NCBI RefSeq assembly: GCF_001442625.1 | Contig: NZ_LMZQ01000009.1 | Location: 124,001 to 188,000 of the forward strand | DNA: 64,000 bases | Reading direction: 5' to 3' | Source of the DNA: Pedobacter ginsenosidimutans | GTDB taxonomy: Bacteria; Bacteroidota; Bacteroidia; Sphingobacteriales; Sphingobacteriaceae | Shown here: piece after piece, positions 34,038-42,444 of the stretch | Numbering within the stretch: position 1 is the stretch's first letter | Layout of the letters: each line of letters opens with the position of its first letter | Translations under genes and position numbers: made by a program | Notes under the pieces: generated by a model | What the model saw: only the letters and a program-made list of their open reading frames with translations | Database searches by the model: none | Told to the model about the DNA's origin: nothing

Positions 34038-34055
34038 ATCCTGTAAAAAGGGGAG
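34038..34055. promoter_or_regulatory. ATCC-N10-GGAT box 3
   Basis: ATCCTGTAAAAAGGGGAG: 17 of 18 bases match box 1; the last base breaks the GGAT. It lies 47 bases before the kinase ATG. GTGCTATC follows here and precedes box 1 at 27992, a second shared string. Confidence 0.5.
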
Positions 34056-34102
34056 TGCTATCAGGCTAACAATTCGGTTTATTTGTATCCATAACTAAAG
34101 CC

Positions 34103-36040
34103 ATGTATCTAAAAAGAATTATTGCATTGATATGCTTTTTGTATGCCTTTAATCTAAATGCACAAACAAATGAAAAGGATAGTTTGCTAAAGTTACTTCG
34201 TGTTCATAGGCAAGACACAAACTGCGCTAAAACCTATTACCATTTGGCCAAATACTATGAGAAAAATAATCTGGATTCGGCCAGGCATTTTTTGAGGCTC
34301 TTAGGTAGCCTCGCCGAAAAATTATCATATGAACGAGGCCGCTATCTGTATCATGAACGTGTGGCCGTGGTATCATTTACGCAGGGGGCACACCATAAGG
34401 CATTAGAAGAGAGTCGAAAGGGTTTAATGATTGCACGGCATCTAAAACAACCAGGATTTGAAATAGCGATGCTCAATATGATGTCTATCTGTTATCAATA
34501 TCTTGGCAGATATCAAGAGGAATTGGACTATGTTTTGCAGGCTCAGGCAAAAGCTGAAAAAGTAAAGGATACTGCCAAAATGGTTGGCCTATACATTAGT
34601 ATTAGTAATGCCTATGCCGATCTTGGGCAACACCGAAAATCCCTGGATGCAGGATTGACCGGACTGCGTCTTAGGAAGCGGTACAATATTACTGCTGGCT
34701 ATGTGAACCGACTATATGCAGGCATTGCCCAGGAATATGAAATACTGGGATTACCCGACAGTGCAATTTATTTTTATGACAAGGCGCTCAGTTCTTCAAA
34801 GCAGCTAAACGACCGCTTTGCCGAAGCAAGCATCTATAAGTACATTACTAATTTTTATTCTTCTTTAGGTAAGTATGATAAAATGCGGGAAATGGCTGCA
34901 CATTCCCTTGCACTTGCCAGGGAAATGAATAGCCGTCAGCTATTAGCCACTGCTTATTATAACCTTGCTGCTGCCCATTACTATACCAGGGACAATAGGA
35001 AAGCCCTTGTTTATGTGAAGCAGGCACTTTCTATTGCCAAAGCCGATTCCATCAGGCATGAGATGCAGAACGGTTATCGCCTGCTCTCCTACATTTCCGC
35101 CACACAGGGCGACTTCATCACTTCTTCGAATGCACAACGCAAGGCAGATTCACTTGAAAGAACCGCTTTGAATGAAGAAGTGGCTAAATCTGCAGCAGAT
35201 CTCGAAAAAAAATACGAAACTGAAAAAAAGGACAGTCAGATCAGGCTGCAACAAGCGGCTATCAAACAAAAAAACACCTTAAATTATATACTAATTGGCG
35301 GTGCGCTTTTGTTGATTCTCATTTTCGCAATGGTATACCGCAACTACAAACACCGTCAAAAAATACAGCAGCAACGCATTAACGAACTAGAAACTGAAAA
35401 GCAACTTACTGCAACTGAGGCCGTATTAAAAGGAGAGGAGCAGGAAAGAACACGTTTGGCTAAAGATTTACACGATGGCCTGGGCGGTATGCTCTCAGGT
35501 TTAAAACACTCATTTGGACATATGCAGGGAAATTTAGTTATGACACCAGAAAATGCAATGGCATTTAATAGAAGTATGGATATGTTAGATAGTTCCATTA
35601 AAGAGATGCGTAGAATAGCTCATAATATGATGCCAGAAGCACTTGTTAAATTTGGTTTAGATACGGCCTTAAGAGATTTTTGTACAGATATAAATCTTAC
35701 AGGCGCATTGCAGGTGGATTATCAATCTATTGGAATGGAGACGGCTAACCTTGATAACACAACTTCGATAACCATTTTTAGGATAGTACAAGAGTTGCTT
35801 AATAACACCATTAAACACGCTTCGGCTGATACTGCTATTGTACAACTGGCCAAAAGCGATGACACCATAACAGTAACGGTAGAAGATGATGGCAAAGGAT
35901 TTAACCCAGATCTATTAACCGAAACACACGGAATTGGCTGGGCTAATATGAAAAACAGGGTCGACTTTTTAAAGGGGAAAATAGATGTTAAAACTGAGCC
36001 CGATAAAGGCACGTCGGTATTAATCGAGTTCAAATTATGA
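34103..36040 (+). CDS. TPR-domain sensor histidine kinase (HisKA_3 type)
   Basis: 645 residues. Signal-like N-terminus, then about seven TPR units (25-350) predicted in the periplasm, a coiled coil, one membrane helix (393-413), HisKA_3 with His457 (EQERTRLAKDLHDGLGGMLS), and HATPase_c (IVQELLNNTIKHA, VEDDGKGF, GIGWANMKNRV). This is the standard Bacteroidota kinase for LuxR/NarL-type regulators. It overlaps the regulator gene by ATGA. Divergent to the exported-protein operon, which is its likely target. Confidence 0.94.
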   Translation: MYLKRIIALICFLYAFNLNAQTNEKDSLLKLLRVHRQDTNCAKTYYHLAKYYEKNNLDSARHFLRLLGSLAEKLSYERGRYLYHERVAVVSFTQGAHHKALEESRKGLMIARHLKQPGFEIAMLNMMSICYQYLGRYQEELDYVLQAQAKAEKVKDTAKMVGLYISISNAYADLGQHRKSLDAGLTGLRLRKRYNITAGYVNRLYAGIAQEYEILGLPDSAIYFYDKALSSSKQLNDRFAEASIYKYITNFYSSLGKYDKMREMAAHSLALAREMNSRQLLATAYYNLAAAHYYTRDNRKALVYVKQALSIAKADSIRHEMQNGYRLLSYISATQGDFITSSNAQRKADSLERTALNEEVAKSAADLEKKYETEKKDSQIRLQQAAIKQKNTLNYILIGGALLLILIFAMVYRNYKHRQKIQQQRINELETEKQLTATEAVLKGEEQERTRLAKDLHDGLGGMLSGLKHSFGHMQGNLVMTPENAMAFNRSMDMLDSSIKEMRRIAHNMMPEALVKFGLDTALRDFCTDINLTGALQVDYQSIGMETANLDNTTSITIFRIVQELLNNTIKHASADTAIVQLAKSDDTITVTVEDDGKGFNPDLLTETHGIGWANMKNRVDFLKGKIDVKTEPDKGTSVLIEFKL

Positions 36041-36654
36041 ATGGAGTAAGTGTGTTGATTGTAGATGATCATTACCTTGTAATTGAGGGCGTTCGTTCGT
36101 TACTGCAAAATGAAAAAAATATAGAATGGCAGGGGCATGCTACATCTGGTGAATCGTGCCTTGCCTTTTTGCAACACCATCAACCCGATGTAATACTAAT
36201 GGATATTAATTTAGGTAGAGAGAGTGGAATAGATCTTTGCAAAATGATCAAAGAAAAATACCCTGGCATACATATTTTAGGTTTGAGCACTTTTAACCAG
36301 CAAAGTTTTATTCAAAAGATAATTGAAAATGGTGCATCGGGCTATGTGCTTAAAAATGCTACAAAAAATGAGTTATTAGAGGCCATATTTACAGTAAATG
36401 CAGGCAAAACTTATTTAAGTGGAGATGCATTTCAAATGCTTAGAACAAAGGAAAGCACTAAAATAATTCTAACCAGAAGAGAAAAGGAAGTGCTAGAACT
36501 TATCGCTAATGGCCTAACCAATAATGAAATTGCCATTAAACTTTTTGTTAGCGTAACTACAGTAGATACGCATCGAAAAAATCTACTTTCTAAATTTCAC
36601 GCTCGTAATATTGCATCTTTGGTTAAAATGGCTGTGCAAATGGAACTAATCTAA
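36037..36654 (+). CDS. LuxR/NarL-family response regulator
   Basis: 205 residues: receiver with DDH and phospho-acceptor Asp in VILMDINLGRESG (about residue 54), then the LuxR HTH (LTRREKEVLELIANGLTNNE, TVDTHRKNLLSKF). Partner of the kinase, with the ATG inside the kinase stop region. Candidate binder of the ATCC-N10-GGAT boxes; that is inference from position. Confidence 0.94.
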   Translation: MNGVSVLIVDDHYLVIEGVRSLLQNEKNIEWQGHATSGESCLAFLQHHQPDVILMDINLGRESGIDLCKMIKEKYPGIHILGLSTFNQQSFIQKIIENGASGYVLKNATKNELLEAIFTVNAGKTYLSGDAFQMLRTKESTKIILTRREKEVLELIANGLTNNEIAIKLFVSVTTVDTHRKNLLSKFHARNIASLVKMAVQMELI

Positions 36655-36801
36655 AACCGATCAAAAAGCTAACTACCATTTTTGATGTATTTCTGCTAAT
36701 GGTTTAGTCTTGTGATGGGGAATAGCAATTAGCAATGCTGCAAGTATGTAAAGCTAATATTGCGGCATTGCTACTATTTTATGGGCCCTGGATGTTTAAC
36801 A

Positions 36802-37125
36802 TTAGCCGGTAATCTTAAGCGATTGGATTAAACCCTGCTGAAGAACGAGATTAAAGTTAAGAATGGCCGGGCTACCTGGAAATGTTCCTGAAATCTGAGC
36901 TGTAAATACCGAACCCTTTTCACCTTCCTTATAACTAATCGGTTTTAAAGTAGCTTGATATTGTTGGTTCGAATTTTCAATCCATTTTTGAATTGCTGCT
37001 CTTCCAATATGGTTCTTTCCTTCGTCGAATACTTCGGCGTTTTCTGAAAAAAGTGAGGAATACGCTACAGCATCATGGTTGTTCTGTGCTTCAATGAAGT
37101 CTGTTATAAATTTTGGTAAATTCAT
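36802..37125 (-). CDS. SnoaL-like / nuclear-transport-factor-2 fold protein
   Basis: 107 residues, cytosolic. The cone-shaped NTF2 fold is recognisable from FIEAQNNHDAVAYSSLFSEN, VFDEGKNHIGRAAIQKWIE and the C-terminal sheet ILNFNLVLQQGLIQSLKI. Often an isomerase or hydrolase of small metabolites, or a dimerising stress protein. Divergent to the HxlR gene with the shared 47-bp element between them, so it is probably regulated by it. Confidence 0.85.
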   Translation of the reverse strand: MNLPKFITDFIEAQNNHDAVAYSSLFSENAEVFDEGKNHIGRAAIQKWIENSNQQYQATLKPISYKEGEKGSVFTAQISGTFPGSPAILNFNLVLQQGLIQSLKITG

Positions 37126-37184
37126 GATATTTATTTTTAGATTAACTTATTGTTGTACAAATTTCGGTGGTACTGGCGTGATGC

Positions 37185-37231
37185 ACAAGTAGGGCATTAC
37201 GATTCGAATAGGGAAAAATTTATCCGTATTG
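37185..37231 (-). promoter_or_regulatory. Shared 47-bp element upstream of the SnoaL-like gene
   Basis: About 80% identical over 45 aligned bases to 38564-38608. On the minus strand it sits just upstream of TTG-N20-GAAATTTG (the -7-like box is plus 37158-37165), the same layout as at the SDR gene. Core on the plus strand: ATTACGATTC and AAAATTTATCC. Confidence 0.65.
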
Positions 37232-37263
37232 TTTCATTAATGGCCTACATGTATCTTTGTTAG

Positions 37264-37629
37264 ATGTACGAGAAAAAAACTTTTCCCAATTTAAACTGTG
37301 GACTCGATTTAGTTGGAGAGGTGCTTTATGGCAAATGGAAAATGCGCTTGTTGTGGTTTATTAACGAGGGTTATTTGCGCCCCAGTGAGCTGCAACGCAA
37401 AATACCAGATGCAAGTCGTAGGGTAATCAATATTCAGTTAAAGGAACTCGAGGAACATGAATTGGTTATCAGAACAATCTATCCGGTGATGCCGCCAAAG
37501 GTAGAGTATTCGCTTACTGCGTTTGGCAAAACCTTGATCCCGGTGATCGCCGCTATTGGAAATTGGGGAGACGAGTATCAGGACAGTTTGAAGCGTGTGA
37601 TTCTGAAAGGATATCCGCAGTTATCCTGA
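37264..37629 (+). CDS. HxlR-family transcriptional regulator
   Basis: 121-residue winged-helix protein: LNCGLDLVGEVLYGKWKMRL (with the single N-terminal Cys typical of redox- or aldehyde-sensing members), SELQRKIPDASRRVINIQLK (recognition helix) and YSLTAFGKTLIPVIAAIGNW. Often controls adjacent SDR and reductase genes. Likely regulator of the SnoaL-like gene and the SDR gene at 37725-38519. Confidence 0.92.
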   Translation: MYEKKTFPNLNCGLDLVGEVLYGKWKMRLLWFINEGYLRPSELQRKIPDASRRVINIQLKELEEHELVIRTIYPVMPPKVEYSLTAFGKTLIPVIAAIGNWGDEYQDSLKRVILKGYPQLS

Positions 37630-37724
37630 TTCTGAGTGCGTACTAGCTAAATTATGCCCAGGTTGATTTAGTTCAGCATTTTAAATTCATCCCTAATGCA
37701 ACCCAGGCTGGTATTGTTGTAATT

Positions 37725-38519
37725 TTAAACGGTGGGTATGGTACCTCCGTCAATTACAAATTCGGTTCCGGTAAGATAACTTGCCCTTGGCGAAACAAGA
37801 AACCCAACCATTTCTGCCACATCTTCTGGCATGGCAGGTCGGCCGAATGGAATGCCGCCAAGTGCATCCATTACACTTTGTGTGGCCTGTTCTATCGAAA
37901 TTGCTTTGGTCTGCGATATGCGTTCCATCATTCTCTTTGATCCATCAGTCATGATCCAGCCCGGAGAAACCGTTAAAACCCGAACTCCTTTTGGAGCAAC
38001 TTCATTAGAAAGTCCTTTGCTGTAATTGATCAATCCGGCCTTTGCTGCCGCATAGGGTAGTGTGCTTTCATATAATGGAAGTTTGCCTTGAATGGATGCG
38101 ATATGGATAACCACACCTGTTTTTTGTTTAATCATTTGCGGCAAAAATGCCTTGTCTAATCTTACTGGCGCTAAAAGATTGGTTTGCAATGTTTCTTCCC
38201 AGTGTTCATCGGTTAAATTAGCAAAACCACCAGCCGGAGTTTCTGAACCTCCAAGGCTATTGATCAGGATATCGAGCCTGCCAAATTTTGATAATACCGC
38301 TGTTACTACTTTTGCTGTTCCATCAGGCTTGCTCAGGTCTGCCGAAATAAAATACAGCTTTTCATTGGGCTCTTCAGGCGGGTTTCTTGCAGTGATGATT
38401 ACTTGTGCCCCGGCTGCCAGTAGCCTTTCGGCAATTGCTTTTCCGGTGCCTTTGGTTCCACCCGTTACCAGGGCAATCTTGCCAGATAGTTCGCTATTGA
38501 AATTAAATTCCTTTTCCAT
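37725..38519 (-). CDS. SDR-family oxidoreductase, candidate HxlR target
   Basis: 264 residues from ATG 38519 (MEKEFNFNSELSGKIALVTG); an in-frame extension to 38537 is possible but adds an unlikely leader. Cofactor loop VTGGTKGTGKAIAERLL, NSLGGSETPAGG (in place of NNAG), Ser in VIHIASIQGKLP, Tyr/Lys in YAAAK. Its promoter carries the same 47-bp element and -33/-7 spacing as the SnoaL-like gene. Confidence 0.92.
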   Translation of the reverse strand: MEKEFNFNSELSGKIALVTGGTKGTGKAIAERLLAAGAQVIITARNPPEEPNEKLYFISADLSKPDGTAKVVTAVLSKFGRLDILINSLGGSETPAGGFANLTDEHWEETLQTNLLAPVRLDKAFLPQMIKQKTGVVIHIASIQGKLPLYESTLPYAAAKAGLINYSKGLSNEVAPKGVRVLTVSPGWIMTDGSKRMMERISQTKAISIEQATQSVMDALGGIPFGRPAMPEDVAEMVGFLVSPRASYLTGTEFVIDGGTIPTV

Positions 38520-38561
38520 TGTATATTTTTTATACAAAATTCAGGCATACTATAGTTTCCT

Positions 38562-38608
38562 ACAAGTACGGTATTACGATTCAGATAGCGTAAAATTTAT
38601 CCCTATGC
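38562..38608 (-). promoter_or_regulatory. Shared 47-bp element upstream of the SDR gene
   Basis: The second copy of the element at 37185-37231. On the minus strand it is followed by TTG-N20-GAATTTTG (plus 38535-38542), spaced exactly as at the other gene. The rest of the gap 38609-38866 before the hydrolase gene holds no gene that I can support. Confidence 0.65.
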
Positions 38609-38866
38609 AATTGGTATTTCCGTAATTGCTATAATTAAATGTTCCCGGGATATTTGCTTTGGTATTATTAAGTATGCTAGGTGGAATAGGATAAAAATCC
38701 AATCATTCGTTGATAAGGATTTAGAATAAGTACCATAAATATCCTTTATGGGAAAAATGTACAAGATTGTTGTCCGTTTGTCCATTCCCTGGGCCTGGCG
38801 TTCTCCCCATCTTTGTATTGTCAACAAACAACAAATATTTCAAACATTAATTTAAAAAAAATAACA

Positions 38867-39775
38867 ATGAAAAATCTATTCTTAATCGCAAGTTTAATCG
38901 TGACTTTATTAACAAGCCAATTCGCTTTTTCACAAAGCAGAAGAGTCCCAGCTTCAGCCGGAAGGTCGGAATATATCGAAGTTGAGCCAGGTGTAAAACT
39001 TCACGTAACCGATCTTGGCGAAGGTCAACCTATTGTATTGATCCACGGATGGCCACTTAGCGATGAAATGTACCAATATCAGTATCAATATCTGGTAAGG
39101 AAAGGTTTCAGGGTAATCGGTATTACACTACGTGGTTTCGGTAAATCTGATAAACCTTATGGAAAGTACAATTTCGATGTTTTTTCTGATGACATTTATG
39201 CTGTTCTCCATACTTTAAAAATAGAGAATGCTGTATTGGGTGGTTTTTCTATGGGCGGTGCCGTTACCATTCATTATGTAAATAAGTATAAATCTGCACA
39301 TGTAAGCAAACTTGCACTATTTGCAGCAGCTGCCCCATCTTGGAAACAACGTGCAGATTACAATTACGGAATATCTGAGGAAGGTGCTGCCGCACTGATC
39401 AAACAAACCATGACCAACAGAGAAGATCTGATAGGTGGATTAGGTGCAGCATTTGCGGCCAAAGGAACCACACTTCAAAAAAATACAGAGAAATGGCTTG
39501 AAAATATCAACTTATCTGCAAGTCCATATGTAGTTACCGAATCTATCAGTGCCCTTGGTGATCTTGATTTGCGTCCGGTGCTTAAGAACATAACCATCCC
39601 AGTAGCCATATTTCAGGGTACAAAAGATCAACTGATTGATTTTGCCTTGGCTGAGCAATTGCATAAAGGCTTAAAAAACTCATATATCGTGAAATTCGAG
39701 AACAGCGGACACGCACTTTTTGTAGAAGAGATGGATAAATTTAACTCGGAGCTTGAGCAGTTTGCCAAAAAATAA
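38867..39775 (+). CDS. Exported alpha/beta hydrolase, non-haem chloroperoxidase-like
   Basis: 302 residues from ATG 38867 with a signal peptide (MKNLFLIASLIVTLLTSQFA then FSQ). Then the hydrolase core: oxyanion motif IVLIHGWPLS, nucleophile Ser in GGFSMGGA, acid in IFQGTKDQLI, and His in ENSGHALFVEE. Closest in pattern to cofactor-free haloperoxidases/esterases. Secretion is unusual for that group but seen in Bacteroidota. The AraC gene follows. Confidence 0.88.
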   Translation: MKNLFLIASLIVTLLTSQFAFSQSRRVPASAGRSEYIEVEPGVKLHVTDLGEGQPIVLIHGWPLSDEMYQYQYQYLVRKGFRVIGITLRGFGKSDKPYGKYNFDVFSDDIYAVLHTLKIENAVLGGFSMGGAVTIHYVNKYKSAHVSKLALFAAAAPSWKQRADYNYGISEEGAAALIKQTMTNREDLIGGLGAAFAAKGTTLQKNTEKWLENINLSASPYVVTESISALGDLDLRPVLKNITIPVAIFQGTKDQLIDFALAEQLHKGLKNSYIVKFENSGHALFVEEMDKFNSELEQFAKK

Positions 39776-39895
39776 TTATAAGATAAGATTACTTGCAGGT
39801 TTAAATGCCCGCAGGTAATTTTTGTTTTAACCAAATATTGAAATCGTTACCAATAATGGTAATTTTATTTTTTAATCCATTTTATTAACCCTTTC

Positions 39896-40768
39896 ATGAA
39901 ACAAAGCATTTTTGATGTAAACCTTAAAACCATCGGCATGGTAAATGTTGATTTAGAAAGTATCGAGGCCATCAATTCTGAAGCATACAAATCCTATATC
40001 AAGGTGCTTTATCTTAATGAAGGATTTGAAATAAAAGTAGACTTTAACGTTTACCACACTACTGGTCCAACGCTGTTCTTTATCAGTCCAAATCAGGTAC
40101 TCAGCATCGAAAAACTTGGTGAACAATCGGGTCGTCTGGTGTTCTATAACCGCGATTTCTATTGTATACAGTTGAATGATGAAGAAGTTGCCTGCGATGG
40201 GCTCCTGTTCAATAACATCAATAATATGCCAATGACGGTGATACCCCAGCAGGATGCCACATTTATTGAATACCTGTTTTCAAGGATCGAGGATGAGTTT
40301 GAACTGAAAGACGGATCGCTGGAAGAAATGATCAGGACTTATCTTAAACAGCTTTTGATCAAGTCTACCCGATTATGGAAGGTGCAACACCTGGATGGGG
40401 TGATGGTGGCCAGACCGAACAACGACCTTGAGTTCTTTAGGAAGTTTACCCAATTGGTCGAAGCAAACTTTAAAGAAAAGCATAATGTTTCTGATTACGC
40501 CGATCTGCTGGTGATGGCCCCCAAAACCCTTACCCATAGGTTCAAGCGGCTTAAACTTCCTCAGCCGAACGAAATCATCAAAAACAGGATTATCCTGGAG
40601 GCAAAAAGATTGCTTGTACATACAGAGAGAACGGCAAAGGAGATTGCCTATTCACTGGGTTATGACGATCCTGCCTATTTCAGCAGGTTGTTTTTTATCA
40701 AGACCGGCGAACCTCCATCTGGCTTCAGGTCTAAATACCTAAGTATACAGGAACCAAAACAGATTTAA
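39896..40768 (+). CDS. AraC-family transcriptional regulator
   Basis: 290 residues: cupin-like N-terminal domain (about 20-120) and the AraC HTH pair at the end (YADLLVMAPKTLTHRFKRLK, TAKEIAYSLGYDDPAYFSRL). Likely regulates the exported hydrolase upstream or the secreted protein downstream, but nothing in the sequence decides which. Confidence 0.92.
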   Translation: MKQSIFDVNLKTIGMVNVDLESIEAINSEAYKSYIKVLYLNEGFEIKVDFNVYHTTGPTLFFISPNQVLSIEKLGEQSGRLVFYNRDFYCIQLNDEEVACDGLLFNNINNMPMTVIPQQDATFIEYLFSRIEDEFELKDGSLEEMIRTYLKQLLIKSTRLWKVQHLDGVMVARPNNDLEFFRKFTQLVEANFKEKHNVSDYADLLVMAPKTLTHRFKRLKLPQPNEIIKNRIILEAKRLLVHTERTAKEIAYSLGYDDPAYFSRLFFIKTGEPPSGFRSKYLSIQEPKQI

Positions 40769-40858
40769 TGTTCAATGATCTTTTTATGTCATCGAATAAA
40801 AATAGAGCGATTTTGCCAGGCATTGTGGCAGCGCTAAAAAAAAAATAAATAATTAAAC

Positions 40859-41608
40859 ATGAAAACTAAGTTTATTGTATTGTTGGCCACCCTTATTTTA
40901 ACATCGGTGAAAACCTTTGCCGGTTGGTACAATACTTACAATTACACGGGTTTAATCGACCGGTATCCGGTTACTTTTTCTTTTCAGATAAAAGAAGGCT
41001 ATTTTGGTGAACCTGCAAAAAAACACTATAATGTTATTGGAGTATATAAATACGATAAAGTTAATCATCCTATCAGGTTTGAAGGAGTTTTTAACCAAAG
41101 TACCCAGGAGATTAAAATTTATGAAATTGGCATTAATGATAGGGTTTCTGCCACTTTTCATCTTAATTTTTCACCTCAGCAACTCACAGGTAGCTGGAGC
41201 CGCGGTAAAAGTAAACTGAAAGTAAATCTCCGGCTTGTAAACAGACTCAGTGATCTCTCAGATGAAGCGTTCGATAATATCCAGATCCTTCAGTTTCCGT
41301 CTTTGAAGGATTACTATTTTATCGGTGTTTATGCTAAAAAGAGCAAATCTACCGAAGCGCACATGCGCGAATTAAAGATCATCAATAAGGAAACTAATAA
41401 AACCTTTCAGACACTTAATTTTGAACATATTGAAACGCCCACAGGCAATATCATGACCATCATTTACGATAACATTACAACAGGGAAAGACAATAATTTT
41501 CTGATTTCCAATCAGATCGGCAGGGTTGGCGGATACCTTAATGTTAATTTTAATGTAAAGAACAAACGGTTTGTTCTAAATCCGGAACCTGTTGCAGAAG
41601 GGTTGTAA
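40859..41608 (+). CDS. Secreted protein, 249 aa
   Basis: Signal peptide MKTKFIVLLATLILTSVKTFA, then a beta-rich domain (YNTYNYTGLIDRYPVTFSFQ, IRFEGVFNQSTQEIKIYE, LTGSWSRGKSKLKVNL). I do not recognise a family. The pattern (a secreted beta-protein before a two-component pair) resembles other Bacteroidota gene sets, without proving a link. Confidence 0.75.
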   Translation: MKTKFIVLLATLILTSVKTFAGWYNTYNYTGLIDRYPVTFSFQIKEGYFGEPAKKHYNVIGVYKYDKVNHPIRFEGVFNQSTQEIKIYEIGINDRVSATFHLNFSPQQLTGSWSRGKSKLKVNLRLVNRLSDLSDEAFDNIQILQFPSLKDYYFIGVYAKKSKSTEAHMRELKIINKETNKTFQTLNFEHIETPTGNIMTIIYDNITTGKDNNFLISNQIGRVGGYLNVNFNVKNKRFVLNPEPVAEGL

Positions 41609-41739
41609 AGGTTGAAAAATGCAATGCTTTTAATTCGTGCTTATTGGTATATTTCTGATATTTTAGTTGATGATATTAAATGAGAAAAGAATATTACTTC
41701 TGGAGTGATTACTTAATGGAATTAGCTAATTGATTTAAA

Positions 41740-42363
41740 ATGACTAAAGTAATTATTATAGACGACCATCCTATTGTATCCGACGGATTAAAAAACCTGC
41801 TTACTAACCGCGATGATATGGAGGTAATAGCCTGTTACGATACCGGGCAGGCAGGTTTAGAGGGGATAAACAATTTAAAGCCAAATGTGGTATTGCTTGA
41901 TATTAGCCTGCCGGATATAAGCGGTGTAGAAATATGTAAACAGGTAAGAAAAACCGATAATCAAGTTGGTATTATTGCGCTGAGCATGCATAATGAACGG
42001 CCAGTAATTAAAAGTGTTTTACAAAGCGGTGCAAATGGTTATGTTCTTAAAAACTCCGTAGGCCAAGAGATCATATCGGCCATTCAGACCATTTTAAGTG
42101 GCCAAAAATACCTGTGCACCAAATCGAAAGAGATTATGTACAGCCACCAAAAAGGCAATTTGATAGAAATACCGCACATTACCCGTAGAGAAAAAGAAGT
42201 GCTGGAGCTGGTAGGCAAAGGGCTAACCACAGGGCAAATAGCCACACATTTGTTTATCAGTCCTCATACGGTAGAGAGTCACCGTAAAAATCTGATCGAA
42301 AAATTTGAAGTAGCTAGTATGTCGGCGGTGGTAAACCTGGCTATAAAATATGGGTTGATATAA
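41740..42363 (+). CDS. LuxR/NarL-family response regulator
   Basis: 207 residues: receiver with DDHP and the Asp of VVLLDISLPDISG, then the LuxR HTH (TRREKEVLELVGKGLTTGQI, HTVESHRKNLIEKF). The partner kinase is convergent at 42445-44436. Similar to the 36037 regulator but not a near-identical copy. Confidence 0.94.
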   Translation: MTKVIIIDDHPIVSDGLKNLLTNRDDMEVIACYDTGQAGLEGINNLKPNVVLLDISLPDISGVEICKQVRKTDNQVGIIALSMHNERPVIKSVLQSGANGYVLKNSVGQEIISAIQTILSGQKYLCTKSKEIMYSHQKGNLIEIPHITRREKEVLELVGKGLTTGQIATHLFISPHTVESHRKNLIEKFEVASMSAVVNLAIKYGLI

Positions 42364-42444
42364 TGAAAAATCTTCTTATTGATAATCTATAGGGTAAATC
42401 ATAATTAGTAAATTGCTTATGTTAAAGATCTAAGCAAATAGTCG

